Origin: Cylicocyclus nassatus
Taxonomy: Eukaryota; Nematoda; Chromadorea; Rhabditida; Strongylidae
NCBI GenBank assembly: GCA_958299035.1
Contig: CATQJL010000316.1
Span: 39,420,025 to 39,484,024, forward strand
Length of the DNA: 64,000 bases
Direction of reading: 5' to 3'
In this document: in pieces, positions 1 through 12,400 of the stretch
Layout: every line of letters begins with the position of its first letter
How positions within the stretch are numbered: the stretch's first letter is position 1
Translations under genes and position numbers: made by a program
The notes under the pieces: model-generated
The model's database searches: none
What the model saw: only the letters and a program-made list of their open reading frames with translations
What the model was told of the DNA's origin: nothing

Positions 1-402
1 GGAACCTACTAGGGTACAGATTTATGGCTGTACTTCTGAAAGAATTAGCTCTGTAATCACATATTCGTGTGGAAACAACCGCTACAGACAAGTTTGAATT
101 TAGTGTAACATTTTTTTATCGATGTCTAGCCTTCAAAGAATACAGCAAGTGTATGAGTGTCTAATTTGGATCACAGATTCTCCTGAACGGAAATGCAATT
201 TCTATTCACATTCTCGGGCATTCGGAACTTCTCAGATTTTGGCTTAAGCTTCATGCCGGTCAAACAAATGTTCATGTTCAGTCATCTTCTTCCAGAGCAT
301 GGTTTGCTCTATCAAATGGTACAACGAAACTACTTAGGATATATAGGGGCTACGAATAATAATGCTAATCAAAGTTGAAAACCTATTGTGGTAGTTTGGT
401 AC
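1..402. other. No gene recognised
   Basis: AT-rich sequence with only short open frames lacking domain-like character. No splice-consistent exon chain was found on either strand. Confidence 0.4.
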
Positions 403-681
403 GCCATACTCAGACAGTCGAATGGATACCTCCGGAGGGCAAATGCCGGGAGTCTGCCACTTCATTGCTCCAGAGCCCTCCCATTTCACGCGTCTTGCTG
501 CTCGGGGCTCCTCCAAATCTGGCGCACCCCCGGAGCAGGGATTTGCGAGCACCGGGGAGGGGTCCCATTTTTCCCATTTCGCTTCCTTGTGACGTCACCG
601 TGATCATGGGCTCCGGAACAATGAAGTGGCAGACCCCCGGCATTTGCTCTCCGGTATCTCTTCGATTGTCTGAGTACATGT
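403..681. repeat. Foldback (MITE-like) element
   Basis: Two inverted arms of about 75 bases (roughly 403-480 and 604-681) pair around a GC-rich centre. Both carry the same block reading ACTCAGACA...GGCAAATGCCGGG...TCTGCCACTTCATTG. The longer ORFs over this stretch on both strands are by-products of the palindrome. No transposase is visible, so it is non-autonomous. Confidence 0.75.
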
Positions 682-1489
682 AAACGCAAGCTTCAACTAA
701 CAGTCCAAAAAAATGGGAGTAATCCTTGTTTATATTGAATTTCTGACGAACACCTACACCACACTTTTCTGCAGTAGAGATCAGAGGCGGCAAAATCCGA
801 AATTTGGTTTGTATTGTGTGCTGGCACATAGATCCGCCAGAAGGCAAATCTGAAAACGTGCGAGGCAGTGTGCAAACTGATGCGAAACATTCAAGAAAGA
901 AAGAGGATAAAAGAGGGATAAGCCGTGTAAGGCTCCGCGGTCATTTACTACCAGTGCGTCACCTCTGCTTCGCAGAGGCTCGCACTGGCTGTACTATCCA
1001 CATACAACCTCGTAGTCGCAAAATGATGGCTTTGAAACTTACCTCGCGATGCCGATCATCACGAATGAAATGTAAACAGCTACTCATTCCAAAAGCTTTT
1101 TCATGTAAGATCGGTGACTTTAAGGGAAAGAAAGTATTCTCTAAAAGATTAAATGCGATTTTGAATCAGTTACTGGGGTTATAATGACTTGATACTCGCC
1201 ATAAAGATGATGGCAACCATGAGTTACATCTCTGAGCAAAAATTGTCCCGCATTCCCAGGTAATAAAACCTTGACAAATCGATCATCTACGCAATTATTC
1301 CTTTTTGGCGCCGATCTTGCGCAAAAGTAAACTTTTTGCTCACTTTTCGGGCTGCTGATAGGGTGCTACTACCAAAATTCTAGCTTAAGACCTTTGCTGG
1401 AACTCGCTCTACGAATTTCGTGACAGACAGAGATTCACACACGCACAGACAAACGTAAACAACCCTTAGCGCGTTATTATAAGTTACTA
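682..1489. other. No gene recognised
   Basis: A plus-strand open frame of 126 codons (804-1184) overlaps the edge of the preceding repeat. It is rich in Arg, Lys and Ser and has no recognisable domain, signal peptide or supporting exon chain, so it is not annotated as a gene. Nothing else stands out. Confidence 0.35.
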
Positions 1490-1795
1490 GTTGACTTACC
1501 CGGCTCCGCCCGGCCCTGTCATTATTATATTCGTAATCAGCATGCTCGATTACCCCCCTGTGCCAACTCCCAGCCCTGTGGCTCAAATTTTGCAAAAAAA
1601 TCGATAAAATCGATATCAATCGATGACGAAAAGTAGCCTATGACACCCGCCGGGGCCCGAAGTGTATGTGTGCCAAGTTTGGTCCCGATCGGTTCAGAAA
1701 TGGAATTTTCTATTCGGAACATACGTACAGACAGACAGACAGACATACATACAGACATACAGACATACAAACAGACATTCAGCTTTATATATAAG
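1490..1795 (+). mobile_element. RTE-type non-LTR retrotransposon 3' tail
   Basis: The segment runs from CTAGTTGACTTACCCGGC through a conserved block containing ATCGATAAAATCGATATC and ends in a microsatellite of ACAGACAGACAGACAT units followed by TTTATATATAAG. That arrangement is typical of 5'-truncated RTE insertions in nematodes. Two reverse-oriented relatives lie at 4697-4990 and 38808-39040. No coding part remains. Confidence 0.7.
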
Positions 1796-4696
1796 ATGAT
1801 GATCCTTATAAACCCCTCTTGTGAAGACGCTTCAAGAGAAAGAGCTTTGTTTTCAATTTTGTTTTGTTCTTATGATTGCTCGCCATGCGTCGCTACTGTG
1901 ATTGGTCAGTAGATCGCCTCTGATTGGTCAGGCTTCGAGCAGGGGAAGCAGGGCGGAGATCCGAATGAGTTGCCCGCGCAAGCAGCTTGTAAGCTCACCT
2001 TTGTACATCTACAATATCCAACACGTCAATAAGTGTTGACACAGATTTATTAAACACTTTAACCACTATACGTCTCCGCTGACTATGGTAACTTGTCCTA
2101 TTTGGCTACATCGCACGCGAACAATGAGCACCGCGCGCAAGCTATACAAAAGTGCCTAAATCCCCGTTTTCTTGCTCGGATAATTAGCAAAACTGCTACG
2201 GGATCGTATGTTCCTGCAATTTTAGTCCAATCAATGCCCTGTCTCGTTCCTTGTACTTGAGATCGTTTTGCAATTGAGTAGATTGATCGATGCTCAGCGT
2301 TTTGTTGCTTCCTATCTTGCAAATGTAGCCAACGTCTGCTCGGGAGAGCGAAGACTCGTTCTTTGCAAAAATGTTCGTTTTTCTGATCGTTTTTACATTA
2401 TCGCAGCACCTTTTCCTTCTTTTTCCATTTATTACCCTGACAGAACCATGATAGTGTATCGATACTGGCTTTAAACGGAAATTATATCGATATTTTGTCG
2501 CTATTTATAGAGGCCAGATTATTCCGAATGTTGGCATGTGCTAAATTGTGGCCTCGGAGAACGTTCGCATCGCACGTGTAGATGGCATCCCCACGATGTT
2601 GACGGTGCCGGCTCCTGTGATGGAACGCAGTGTCATGCGGACGCATCGAAAAACATTTCCCTTTGCTACATTTTGCTTTTGACTTGTGCTCTCTTAGATA
2701 AGCAGTCAGCGGCCACATGATTAAAGGGTACGGAAAGGAAAGGCCAAAGAATTCTATAAATTGCTTGTAAGTCGCAGGCTAGCAGAGCTTTTATTTGAAT
2801 AAATTTTATTCCCCAATTCTTTAGGTGTTTTTTACCAGGTCAAATTTCATATCAAGCTGGACTGAGAATTCTGTCGCACCGTTTTCAGACAATCTCAACT
2901 TTTTTCCTTTCATTATATTCTTGCATGGCTTCAATTGTGCTGGGAAAAGCAAATGCGCTTTCTAATAACACCTTGCTTACTTTCTAATAAGTTGTGACTG
3001 CACAGATAAAAATGGAAAAAGGAGATCTCTTGAGGTTAGGTGATCAATTCAAACCCGTCAAAAATCTAACTGCTTTGCCATAATAATCAAAAAGTCAGTG
3101 TCATAAATTCTCTGCCTCTTTTTTCTAACTGAGCAAACTCTGTCGTTGAGTTCTTTTTGAAAAGCCATAGTTTTCGGAATTTCAAAAAAAATCGATTTTT
3201 CGCGTGTTTAAGAGTAGCCTTCTAAAGAAAAACTCGATCAATACTAATTTTGCTCAGTTTTCAAGGAGGGTCTAAAAAACTTATGTTCCTGACGGCTTCA
3301 GATTTTATTGCACATTTCTTAGATTTACCGGTCTTGCCTTAAATCACCAAACTTTGAAAATGTTTCTAAAAATAATAAATAATAAAATGAAAATGCATTG
3401 AACAAATTTTTGAGTTATGCCAAATTTGATAATTCCGCAACCAATTTAGGAGCCCTGTATGTTACTGTTCTGCCTACCTAAACTGCTCTTTGAAAATGCC
3501 ATATTTCTCTTTTTGTAGATAAAAATCCACGTAAATTTTGCAAGAAACGGATTAACTCTGCAAAACAGCTTTTCTCCACACTTGATTTTTGCCAGGTCCT
3601 TTGTCTACATGTCGGCCCTTTTCTCAGAAAAAGAACATCACTTAATGTTAAAGCAAAAATATGATGGAAAGTCAGAGAGCTCTCTTGTATTCAGCATGTG
3701 TTGAACGCCGCACTGATGTAATCTCTAACGCTGGAAGTCTATCATAAATCTCTGAAAATGAGAGATGATAGAGTGATGTGTATTGTGCAGTAGAAAAGTG
3801 GTTAGTGCAAACATCGCAATGTTTTGAACATGGAAATCAAAGAATTAAGAAGGGATGGCGAAGAAATGAGTGCGCGCTGCTGTAAACAAATCTTAATTTG
3901 CGCCTTGCAACATTTTCGTCGAAAAGCGAAGGTCTACCATTGTTATTAGCACTATTTGGATTTCTTCGAATCGTTATTTCAACATCGTGAAAACTTTGGT
4001 TTTTCTTGGATTGTTACGTCTGCAACGGAATGCAACGTTTGATAAGATAAAGTATGTCATAAATTACTGATGGAGCACGCCACTCTTTGTATTTTGCTGC
4101 TATCGAAAGGAAAAGCTTCGATGTCACGTTAATTGTTGTTTCCACATCTACATATCACGTGCTTTCCGAAGAGCAGTCATTCTATAAATATGCATTTGAA
4201 TATTCGTAGCTATGGTCTGATTTCCATTAACGTTGGAAAACACGACAGATATTTTCTTCGCTCTCTTCAATTCAGTGCGTTGTTGCCATCCTTGCCGTGA
4301 CTTATACTTTGAAAATAGTCTTCCCACCTCCAGTTTCATTGGATTCGTTTGCTTTGAACACTTAAAAATCCAGTTCTTGCCAAAACACGATACAAGCTTT
4401 AGAGACGCAGCTGTATTTTTCAATATTGCGTTCCGCCAGCCCTATGGACCCTAATTTTCTCCTGTCCCTAGAAGCAGTCACAATTTCCAATTTTTCTGAT
4501 TTGACAGTCTGTTTGAAATAAAACACCAGGTAACTGAAAAAGTACAGCACATATGTCTAATAAAAAAATATGTCAAAAATTCGAAACGTTCATGTTCTAA
4601 TTTACGGTGTAAAACTCAACCTTCCAACCTAATAGTACTAGGCTGCTACATAGGTTTTGTCCGATTTTTCTGCCTTGAGGCTATATTGGGAGATTT
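1796..4696. other. Gene-free stretch
   Basis: Mostly AT-rich sequence. A GC-richer patch around 1900-2100 contains GATTGGTCA twice within 30 bases, which could be CCAAT-like boxes or part of an unrecognised element. No splice-consistent coding chain was found on either strand. Confidence 0.35.
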
Positions 4697-4990
4697 TCAT
4701 CCTATATATAAAACTGAATGTCTGTTTGTCTGTATATCTGTATGTCTATATGTCTGTCTGTATGTGTGTGCGTATGTTCCTAATAGAAAATTCCATTTCT
4801 GAGCCTATCTGGGCTAAACTTCACCCACATACATTTCGGAGCTGAGCAGATGTTGTATGCTTTTCGTCATCGATCGATATCGATTTTATCGATTTTTGCA
4901 AATTTCTATACCTCCGAGGCGGGAATTGGCGCAGGGGGTAAGTAGCATGCTGATTACGAAAATGTTATAGACGAGGTTTGCCAGCTAGTG
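4697..4990 (-). mobile_element. RTE-type retrotransposon 3' tail, reverse copy
   Basis: The reverse complement matches the tail at 1490-1795. It begins at CTATATATAAAACTGAATGT, passes a TGTCTGTCTG microsatellite and the ATCGATATCGATTTTATCGA block, and ends near GCCAGCTAGTG. It is a 5'-truncated, non-coding insertion. Confidence 0.7.
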
Positions 4991-6316
4991 TTTCAATACG
5001 GAAATGTCTGTATCATTAGAATGCATTTTTCTTGCTCTTCTTAAAAATTACATTTATAAAAATCTTCAGTCTAACAAGACTTCATGCCCGAGAGCACAAG
5101 TAACTGCAATATGGTCTTTGCCAAAAAACAAATGCTTGTAAGGAATCTAAATGCTGCTGCCAAATTAGGTTTTTAATGCTTGCCGAATAAAGGTGTAGTG
5201 TGGTAACATATGCACTAATCTACTAATAATCAGTTGTCCTGCTTGTGGAATTTCTTATCAAATTAATGCTTCAGAGAGAACAGTCAATACAATTCTGTGA
5301 ATGAAGACAACTGATGAGTTGAAAATTGTAGTTGAAAGAGTAAAGCAAGAGCTACAAAGCCCATATACCAGAAATTCTTTAAAGCTCGCGGCAATTTAAA
5401 AACCGAAATGAAAGACTATGAATCGTGCACAAATGTTCAAAAAATCGGCTTTTTATGCTCAAAAGAATTTGTAGGTTTTAAGAGTAGTGAGGACTCTTTT
5501 TTGCTGTAAAATAATCTCAAAAATTTTGCTGTCCATTGGCTACCAATTATTCCTGCCATTTCTTACGGGTAAGGTCACCATGTCAAAGAAAAACAGGTTG
5601 AAATAAAATACTGCTTCATTTTTTCTAAATTTCTGCAATCTTGGTTCTTCTACAATAGCGTTTTTCGTCAGGCATATTATACGTCCGATAGCCAGAAGCT
5701 TGCTCAATTCATAGAAATTAAACTTATCAAAATGTTGATTTTGAAGGAAATTACGATATTTTTCACTTGAAAATTCTAAACGGACAGAACTTATGCAGTA
5801 GCCTGATATATGAAATTGTTACATTTTAGCAAGGTATACTCTTTTAGGATTTATCACTGTGCACGTGCGACTTCGTTCGGTAGGTGTATCCATTTCAAAA
5901 ATGTCCTTGCGTTTCGATTGTCAACAACTTTGGTTTGAAATGCCATTAATAACTTTTCTTCTATAAGAAAAAACACACTTTATGGATGTAAACACGCAAT
6001 AAATAGGGGGATTTCCCCGAGTTCCGCCCGTGCGTGCAACGTGCGTTCTGTTGTCAAGGTTTATACTTTGTGCATTATTTTCCTGAATTTTCACTCGCTG
6101 AATAAGACCGAACCAAATTGACAACGATGTGTCCTACCGCTTCTTTATTTTTTTCTATGAAAAAACTGGATTTAGTCTGCAGTGGTTCTAAAAATCTTGA
6201 GTCGGTCTACAAAGGTATAGAAAATAGCAGCTGTTGTTTTTATCAATATTTGTACAGAATTAGACGATTTTTTATGCTTCAAAAACAAATTAGCTTAACA
6301 AAAATCAAATGTTTTG
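4991..6316. other. Gene-free stretch
   Basis: AT-rich DNA with no exon chain, RNA gene or repeat structure that I could recognise. Confidence 0.35.
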
Positions 6317-6460
6317 GGCACCGTCCACCTAAAGTTAGAGTTCTTCAGCTTTTGGCAGAATACAATAGTAGGGCCCCTATAAAGTCAAGGCCCAATTCGT
6401 GGTGCGAAATGTCGCTTCGGAAGCGAGAAACCGCTCAGAAATAACGGAGAGACCACAGGA
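6317..6460. repeat. Partial copy of the GGCACCGTCCACC TIR element
   Basis: It starts with the same terminus, GGCACCGTCCACC, as the elements at 19866-20452 and 26938-27289. For about 130 bases it matches the inverted right half of the 26938 copy (AGTAGGGCC, then GCTTCG and AAGCGAGAAA blocks). I could not define the opposite end, so it may be truncated. Confidence 0.55.
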
Positions 6461-7524
6461 TCCCTAAGCAGCAACACCCCCTCCAGTAATCCCCTCCCAT
6501 CCGTGCTCGTTCACCCAAAGACGCCCACGGGACCCCGGCACGGGACATTGAAGGCCCACCCCTTATCCAGTGCCGCTTTAGATGCTGAGACAGGGATTTT
6601 AAAGAGTGTCAAAATCGAAGTTCACTAGCGAAAGCTTCAGTGAAGATCAAATTCTAAATTTAGGGGTTCGGGGCTGCTCTTTTCAGTAGTGAGATTTGTT
6701 CGTTGCAAAGTCAAGGTTCAGTACCGATAATGCTCAACCGAGATCGAATTCGGATTTAGTCGAAATTTCTCTAAAACAGATAAAAATTCAGGTACGGGTT
6801 TTCGAAAAATTTTGAATGGACTATCGGAAAAAATATCCGTAGCATAGATTCAAATTCGGTTGTTTTCGAAATAATGAAAATATCTTCTCCATTTATGAAC
6901 CACACCGACCTTTCTAGGTCTCTCTAGGTCTAGGAAGTTTTCTGGCATTGCGCAGCCTCAATGACCTTAGTGACCTGTGATATCTCAAGAAACACAGAAT
7001 CACCTAGGTATTTTTGCATTGGGCATTCTGCTTCTAGAGAAATAATTCAGTTTTTGCGAGAAGAGCATAATTATCTCCAAAAAATGTTCAAAAATCAAAT
7101 CGATATTGCACAAAACATTCGTCATCGAAAAAGCGATTTTGAGAACCCGTGTCTGAACATTGGTATTGTTTTGAAAGAGTGTTCGAAAACCTCAATACGA
7201 ATTTGGATCTTGGTTAGGCATTATTAGTGCTGAACCTTGAGCTTGCAAAACACTACTGAAAAAAACCAACCTCGAAAACCAATAAATCCGAAATTTAATC
7301 TTGATTGGAAATTTCGCTACTGAACTTCGATTTTAAAACCTTCTTTGAAATGCCGGTTTCAGCATCTGAAGTGACACTTGATAAGGGGCGGGGCTTGCAA
7401 TGTCTTGGTATACTGAAGAGCTCGTAATTATAGCGAGTCCGAATGTGCCTCACAGGCACATCACTTGGTTGTGAGAATATGGCTAAGGTGAGAAATTTCC
7501 GCCCCCAAAAATCATGTGTTGCAT
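6461..7524. other. Gene-free stretch
   Basis: Contains a GC-richer patch at about 6470-6590 that may be the decayed remainder of the preceding repeat, then AT-rich sequence. No coding chain was recognised. Confidence 0.35.
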
Positions 7525-7796
7525 CCAGGGCTCGGGGCAGGTGGCTTACAACAAGTAAGATAAGTACAAGCAAGCTAGATATCGTTTTTGAACAAAAAAT
7601 CAAAAGGGGTTCCGTTTTTGAGAGCGAAAAGACACAAAAGCTGACACAAATTACGACGTTTTTTAGTCGACGTTTGGTTTTTTGGTGATTTCTAGGGATT
7701 ATGGTGGAGGGTCAAAGAGGACTTCGTAAATCCGCAAAAATTAAGGGAGACTTCGTTTTTTGCATTTCCAACTGACCACCTCGTGTCGAGCCCTGG
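7525..7796. repeat. TIR element with CCAGGGCTCG ends
   Basis: Left end CCAGGGCTCGGGGCAGGTGG and right end ACCACCTCGTGTCGAGCCCTGG form imperfect inverted repeats around about 230 bases. Related ends (CCAGGGCCCGGCAC) occur at 27841-28708 and 63235. It carries no credible coding sequence. Confidence 0.6.
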
Positions 7797-7977
7797 TTGC
7801 ATCTCGTGTTACGCCGAGTATTTCATACCCAACCCGCAAATGCATTACCTCAATCGTGGTTCTTTTGAAAATCTACAAAATAGTAAAATAAGCAATTACT
7901 GGCTTGTTACAATGTTTTTGAATGACAGCATGGGACAGGCTCGATTCTTTCGATTCATTCTGGGGTCTGGCAAAAAA

Positions 7978-9001
7978 TATTAGGTCGTTCCGAAAGTAAT
8001 TTCGCTTTATTCAAATGAGCGCCACATTTCATGGAATCAAGATTTACAGAGCTCATGGAAGCATTCGATGCAGCATTTCATTTTCTTTCTAATGGTTGTA
8101 ATTTCATTGCATATTATTCAGTGAGCTCTCGAAAAATTACCGAAGTCTGCGACTCATGCTTTTTGCCATGGTCAAGTTTGGCGATTTTTTAAAATTTTTG
8201 TACCTATTCTTCGAAGAAATATAAGCGACAGGTAGATGGAGCAAACCTTATAGGACACAGAGTAATTTTTTCTTTTCCTTAGCTTGCCTCTTAGAGTTTC
8301 TGGAATGAATTTTTCAATGCTATTAAATTCCATATTTGGTCTTCTCAGCCCTCAAAGAAGAACAATCGGCAAGCAACTGAGGTGTCAATCGACGCAGCTT
8401 TTTCTCCTCTTTCTACAGTTGTTTTTGTCTCCGATTCATCAAGTTTTCCGGGATAAAATTATCATAATTCGGGTTTCCCAGGGCGCCCCAGGATGTATCC
8501 GGAATTTTTAAAAGCTGCTAATCTGAAGCTGTGAATGCTCATTTGGTTTGCAAAATTAGTGTCAAACCGTAATCCATCTTTGTGAGTTTCAAAATCCGAA
8601 GATTTATTGGTGTTTGATGCATTTGTGCCTGAGACGAGCCTGCAAAAATTCGGTGGTTCCATCATAAAATCGATACAAAAATTATGACGAGCTCTGGAAA
8701 GTAGGAAAAAGCAGTGTTGTTTCCTGTAGGGTTTGCTCTATCCATCCATTACCTGGACTCCTATCGAGATTTATTATGAAAATTCAGAAAAATTGTGAAA
8801 CTTGGCCTTCTCAAAAAGCATGGGTCGCAGATTTTGATAATTTTTCCAGAAGTTATTGAATTCTGTTCAGTGGTTATATAACCATTAGAAAAAGAATGAA
8901 ATGCTGCATCAAATGCTACCAGAATCTCTTACATACTTTTGTTCTACGAGATGTGGCGTACGTTTGAAAAAAGCGACATTACTTTCGGAACGACCTAATA
9001 G
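7978..9001. mobile_element. Mariner-like non-autonomous TIR element
   Basis: Inverted ends of at least 25 bases, starting TTAGGTCGTTCCGAAAGTAA, are separated by about 1 kb and flanked by TA. TTAGGT-type ends with a TA target site are characteristic of mariner elements. No intact transposase frame with a DDD catalytic triad is visible, so it is probably a decayed or internally deleted copy. Confidence 0.75.
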
Positions 9002-9472
9002 TTTCTGTCGTGTTTCAAAAACTATGCTAATTTGTACTGCTTGACGCCGACTTTATAGCGCTATATAATTTCTTGCAAACATTAAGAATGCTCACGTGAT
9101 GACAAACAAAAGATGTTTTTCAACTTACTGATCATTGATAAGCAAGACAAGTGCGAGCGTCATGCGAGCGTCATTCCGGTGATTTATGCCTTCAAAAAAT
9201 TTCGAATTTTTCTCAGGGAGATAATCACAAACCACAAGCGCAAACAGTAGCGCTGCACAAATTTTTTTTCCTTTTCTTTCTCTAATCCATTATCTCATCA
9301 GGCTTTTTCTAAACCTGTGTGTTCCTCGGTTTTGCTATCTCTCAATGGGCGAATGCCATTGAGATCACTCTGGAACCAGAAAACGTTCATCTTCGCCATC
9401 TTCGTAATTCTGTTATTCATCGTCATTTAGTGAATACCAGAAAATAAACTCTTCAGTGCTTTACAGAACACC

Positions 9473-12400
9473 ATGAAATCGACGCAAATTCTATCACGAG
9501 TGATTAACCGGAGGGGACTCACGAATCTAGCAAAGGTGGAATATTTCTTCCCATTTTATCCCGTCAGAATTTCTATGTTCTAAAAAACTCAAGTAATTTT
9601 TTCTAGAATGCGTGCGCTCTCACCAGTGGCGAAAGCACACGTTCTGCCTCTTCTTCTTCTTCACATCAAACCCCTCTACAACTAAGAAATCTGGGAGTAA
9701 GTCAAGCGCTTTGGTAGTATTTTATTCCGATGTACTTTTCTTCCAATTATTATAGACAGCCAAACTAAATCCAAAGAGAGCAACGGCTGAGCCATCGGCA
9801 TCCAGGCAAGCAACTGAGAAAGAACTAGAAAGGTAACACAAAAGTCATTTGAATCCTATACTAGAAAAAGCATCAAGATAGTGATTTTGGTGGCTGCATT
9901 TCTCACTCTTACTCTCCCTCTTAATTTCTATCCCTAATAAGTGATGACATATCCGTGCTTCCTATGACACGTTTCATCAAAAGGACCTGTTCTTTTAGAA
10001 ATGTTCTGGCCTCGAAATTCGAAGAAATTCCACTCTGCAATGTTCCATTTCATCGAAAGGTTCTTTTGAAGATTGTGGAGCATGCCGCTATGCATCCCAG
10101 TCGAGCTGCTCTGGTAAGCCTTTAATCTATCCACCTCCATCAAACAATAAAACTGCAAAATGTCTCCTTTCGCGAAGATTTTGAATTCAAAAATACTGTA
10201 TTGAAAAGATACAGTAACAGAATTCTAGGATGCCACCCACTTTGAATCTTTCCAAATTGAACGCGTTTTCGTTTTCATTTCCGGGCACGAATGAAGGGCA
10301 AGATATAGTCGCCCTCACCCCACTAGTCGGTCGGTGGACGAATTCAAATTTGGATTGGAGCAGGCCTGTCACGGCAGAGCGCGGCAGGAGAAAACGCTCA
10401 GCAATTACAAAAACTCAATATAGGTCAAAAACGTTGTAACAATACAAAAACTGCTAAGCAATGGCGAAGAAATACGCAAAGTGAATGCGTGAATTTGAAC
10501 GGAGAGCTAAAGTGCCGTGCTCTCCCGCGACCTGCCTGCTCCAGTTCGAATTCGAATTCGTCCACCGACCGACTAGCGGGGTGAGGACGACTATATTAGG
10601 TTGAATGCCATAATTAATGCACGTTTTCTATACTTCAACTTTCATTCAAAATAATTCTTTTTGAAGAAGACATTTCTGGGCGCAATAAAAACTACAGTAA
10701 CCAGCAAATCAGTGGCTATAAATCAGATACTTTTGCGTGGCTGTATCTATCACAAGAAAGATTTTTTGGCCTGAAGATTGCCGACAACTTTTTTCGGAAG
10801 CCTCTATTTTGAGGGGGCATAGCTTATGTTGAAATGAGGTGGGATGAAGCAAACTTCGCTCATCGTATAGCCAAGGGTCTTCCGAGCAGCGTTGCCAAGC
10901 TTGGATTCAAAAGTCGAAAGTACCACTTTTTTCTGGCATCTCGCAGGTTCAAAAATCGGTCATTTCTCAAATTATTTCATTTATCTCCGCTGAAAAGTGA
11001 GAAAACCCCAGCGCTTTTCTACCATTAAGTGAATAAGGCCTACTCTTGCTATATCGTGCAAAAGTTCTGCAATTGCCTTTTGCCTAAGAGTTTTATACGG
11101 CACGAAATGGCCGCGACGGTCATTCAAGTTCGCGATCGAGTTCTCGGCTCAGAATTCTTGGAAAACTTTGTTTAAATAGCATAATGTAGCACAAAGTCTC
11201 CTAATCCTTACGCATATTTTTTAAAATTAATCCGGCTATACCTCATGGATTTAGGGCAAAAAGAGTGAAAACCAAATATTTTGGGATTTAGTCTCTTTTA
11301 TGTGAAGGCTCAGAACTTAAGAATGAACGGAGAAGTACGAAAGCGAAGGACCACATAAGAGACTAGAAAAAACGCTCTTTCAGACAGCATAAAAAGTTTT
11401 TGAGGGGATTGATTACACATCAAATACCAGCTCTTGAAAGAAGATGTGAGAAAAACGTGCATTAATTATGAATCAATCTAATATTAGGTGGTCCGAAAGT
11501 TCGCGCTGTTTCCAGAGCCATGCTCAAACCACTTAGAATGAAGTTAACAAACGCTGTAAGCAATATTCGATGGAGAATTTCTTTCTCTTTCTAGGCTCTG
11601 TTTTTGTTCAGATTCCTTTAATGTTCGCTCAATATTCAATTTCTTCAACCCATGATTTTCATCCATCTTCAGTTCTTTTTAAAATTTCCATTTACAACTT
11701 TTGAACTAGCTTTGTTAAAAGTTGGATAGAATAAACAAAGTGCAATACAATGAACTATTTCGGCTTCATCAACTAACTCTTCAGTATTTCTTAAAATAAT
11801 TTTTTTGCAAAAGCCCTCTTTTGCGAAGTCGCGGAATACACAATCGCTTCAAACACTGAAAAATCTTCGGAATTAGAAGCTTACAAAAACAGATTACGAC
11901 TTAGCACTAATCTTAGCAAGCAAATGAGTGTTCAGCGGTTCGAAATATTGAATTTCGAATTTTCTGGGTACAACCTGGGGCGCGTCTGAAAACAAAAGTT
12001 ATAAAAAGAAAAGAAGTCTATCAAGAGAAGAAAAAACTGCATTGAATGACACTTTGGTTGCTAGTAGTTTACTGTTCTGTGAGGACTGAGATGCCCAAAG
12101 ATGAATTTGACGGCATCAGAAAAGTATTTTCAAAAATTTTGAGGAGCCGGTTAGGGATGCCAGAAAAATGCATTTTATTGCATTTTGTTTATCCTATCCA
12201 ACATGTTATCAAAGCTAGTCCAAAAGTTGAAATTGGAATTTTTAAAAATAGTCAAACTGAAGATGAGTGAAAATCATGGGTTGGAGATTCCTGACGATTA
12301 TTGAGCGGACATTGAGGGAATCTGAACAGAAACATAACCTTTAGAAAGAGGAAGAATTTCTGCATCGAATAATGTTTATCCTTGTCTATGTCTATGTCTA

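Noticed and set aside
410..847. 145-codon minus-strand and overlapping plus-strand frames
   Set aside because: They arise from the two arms of one foldback element.
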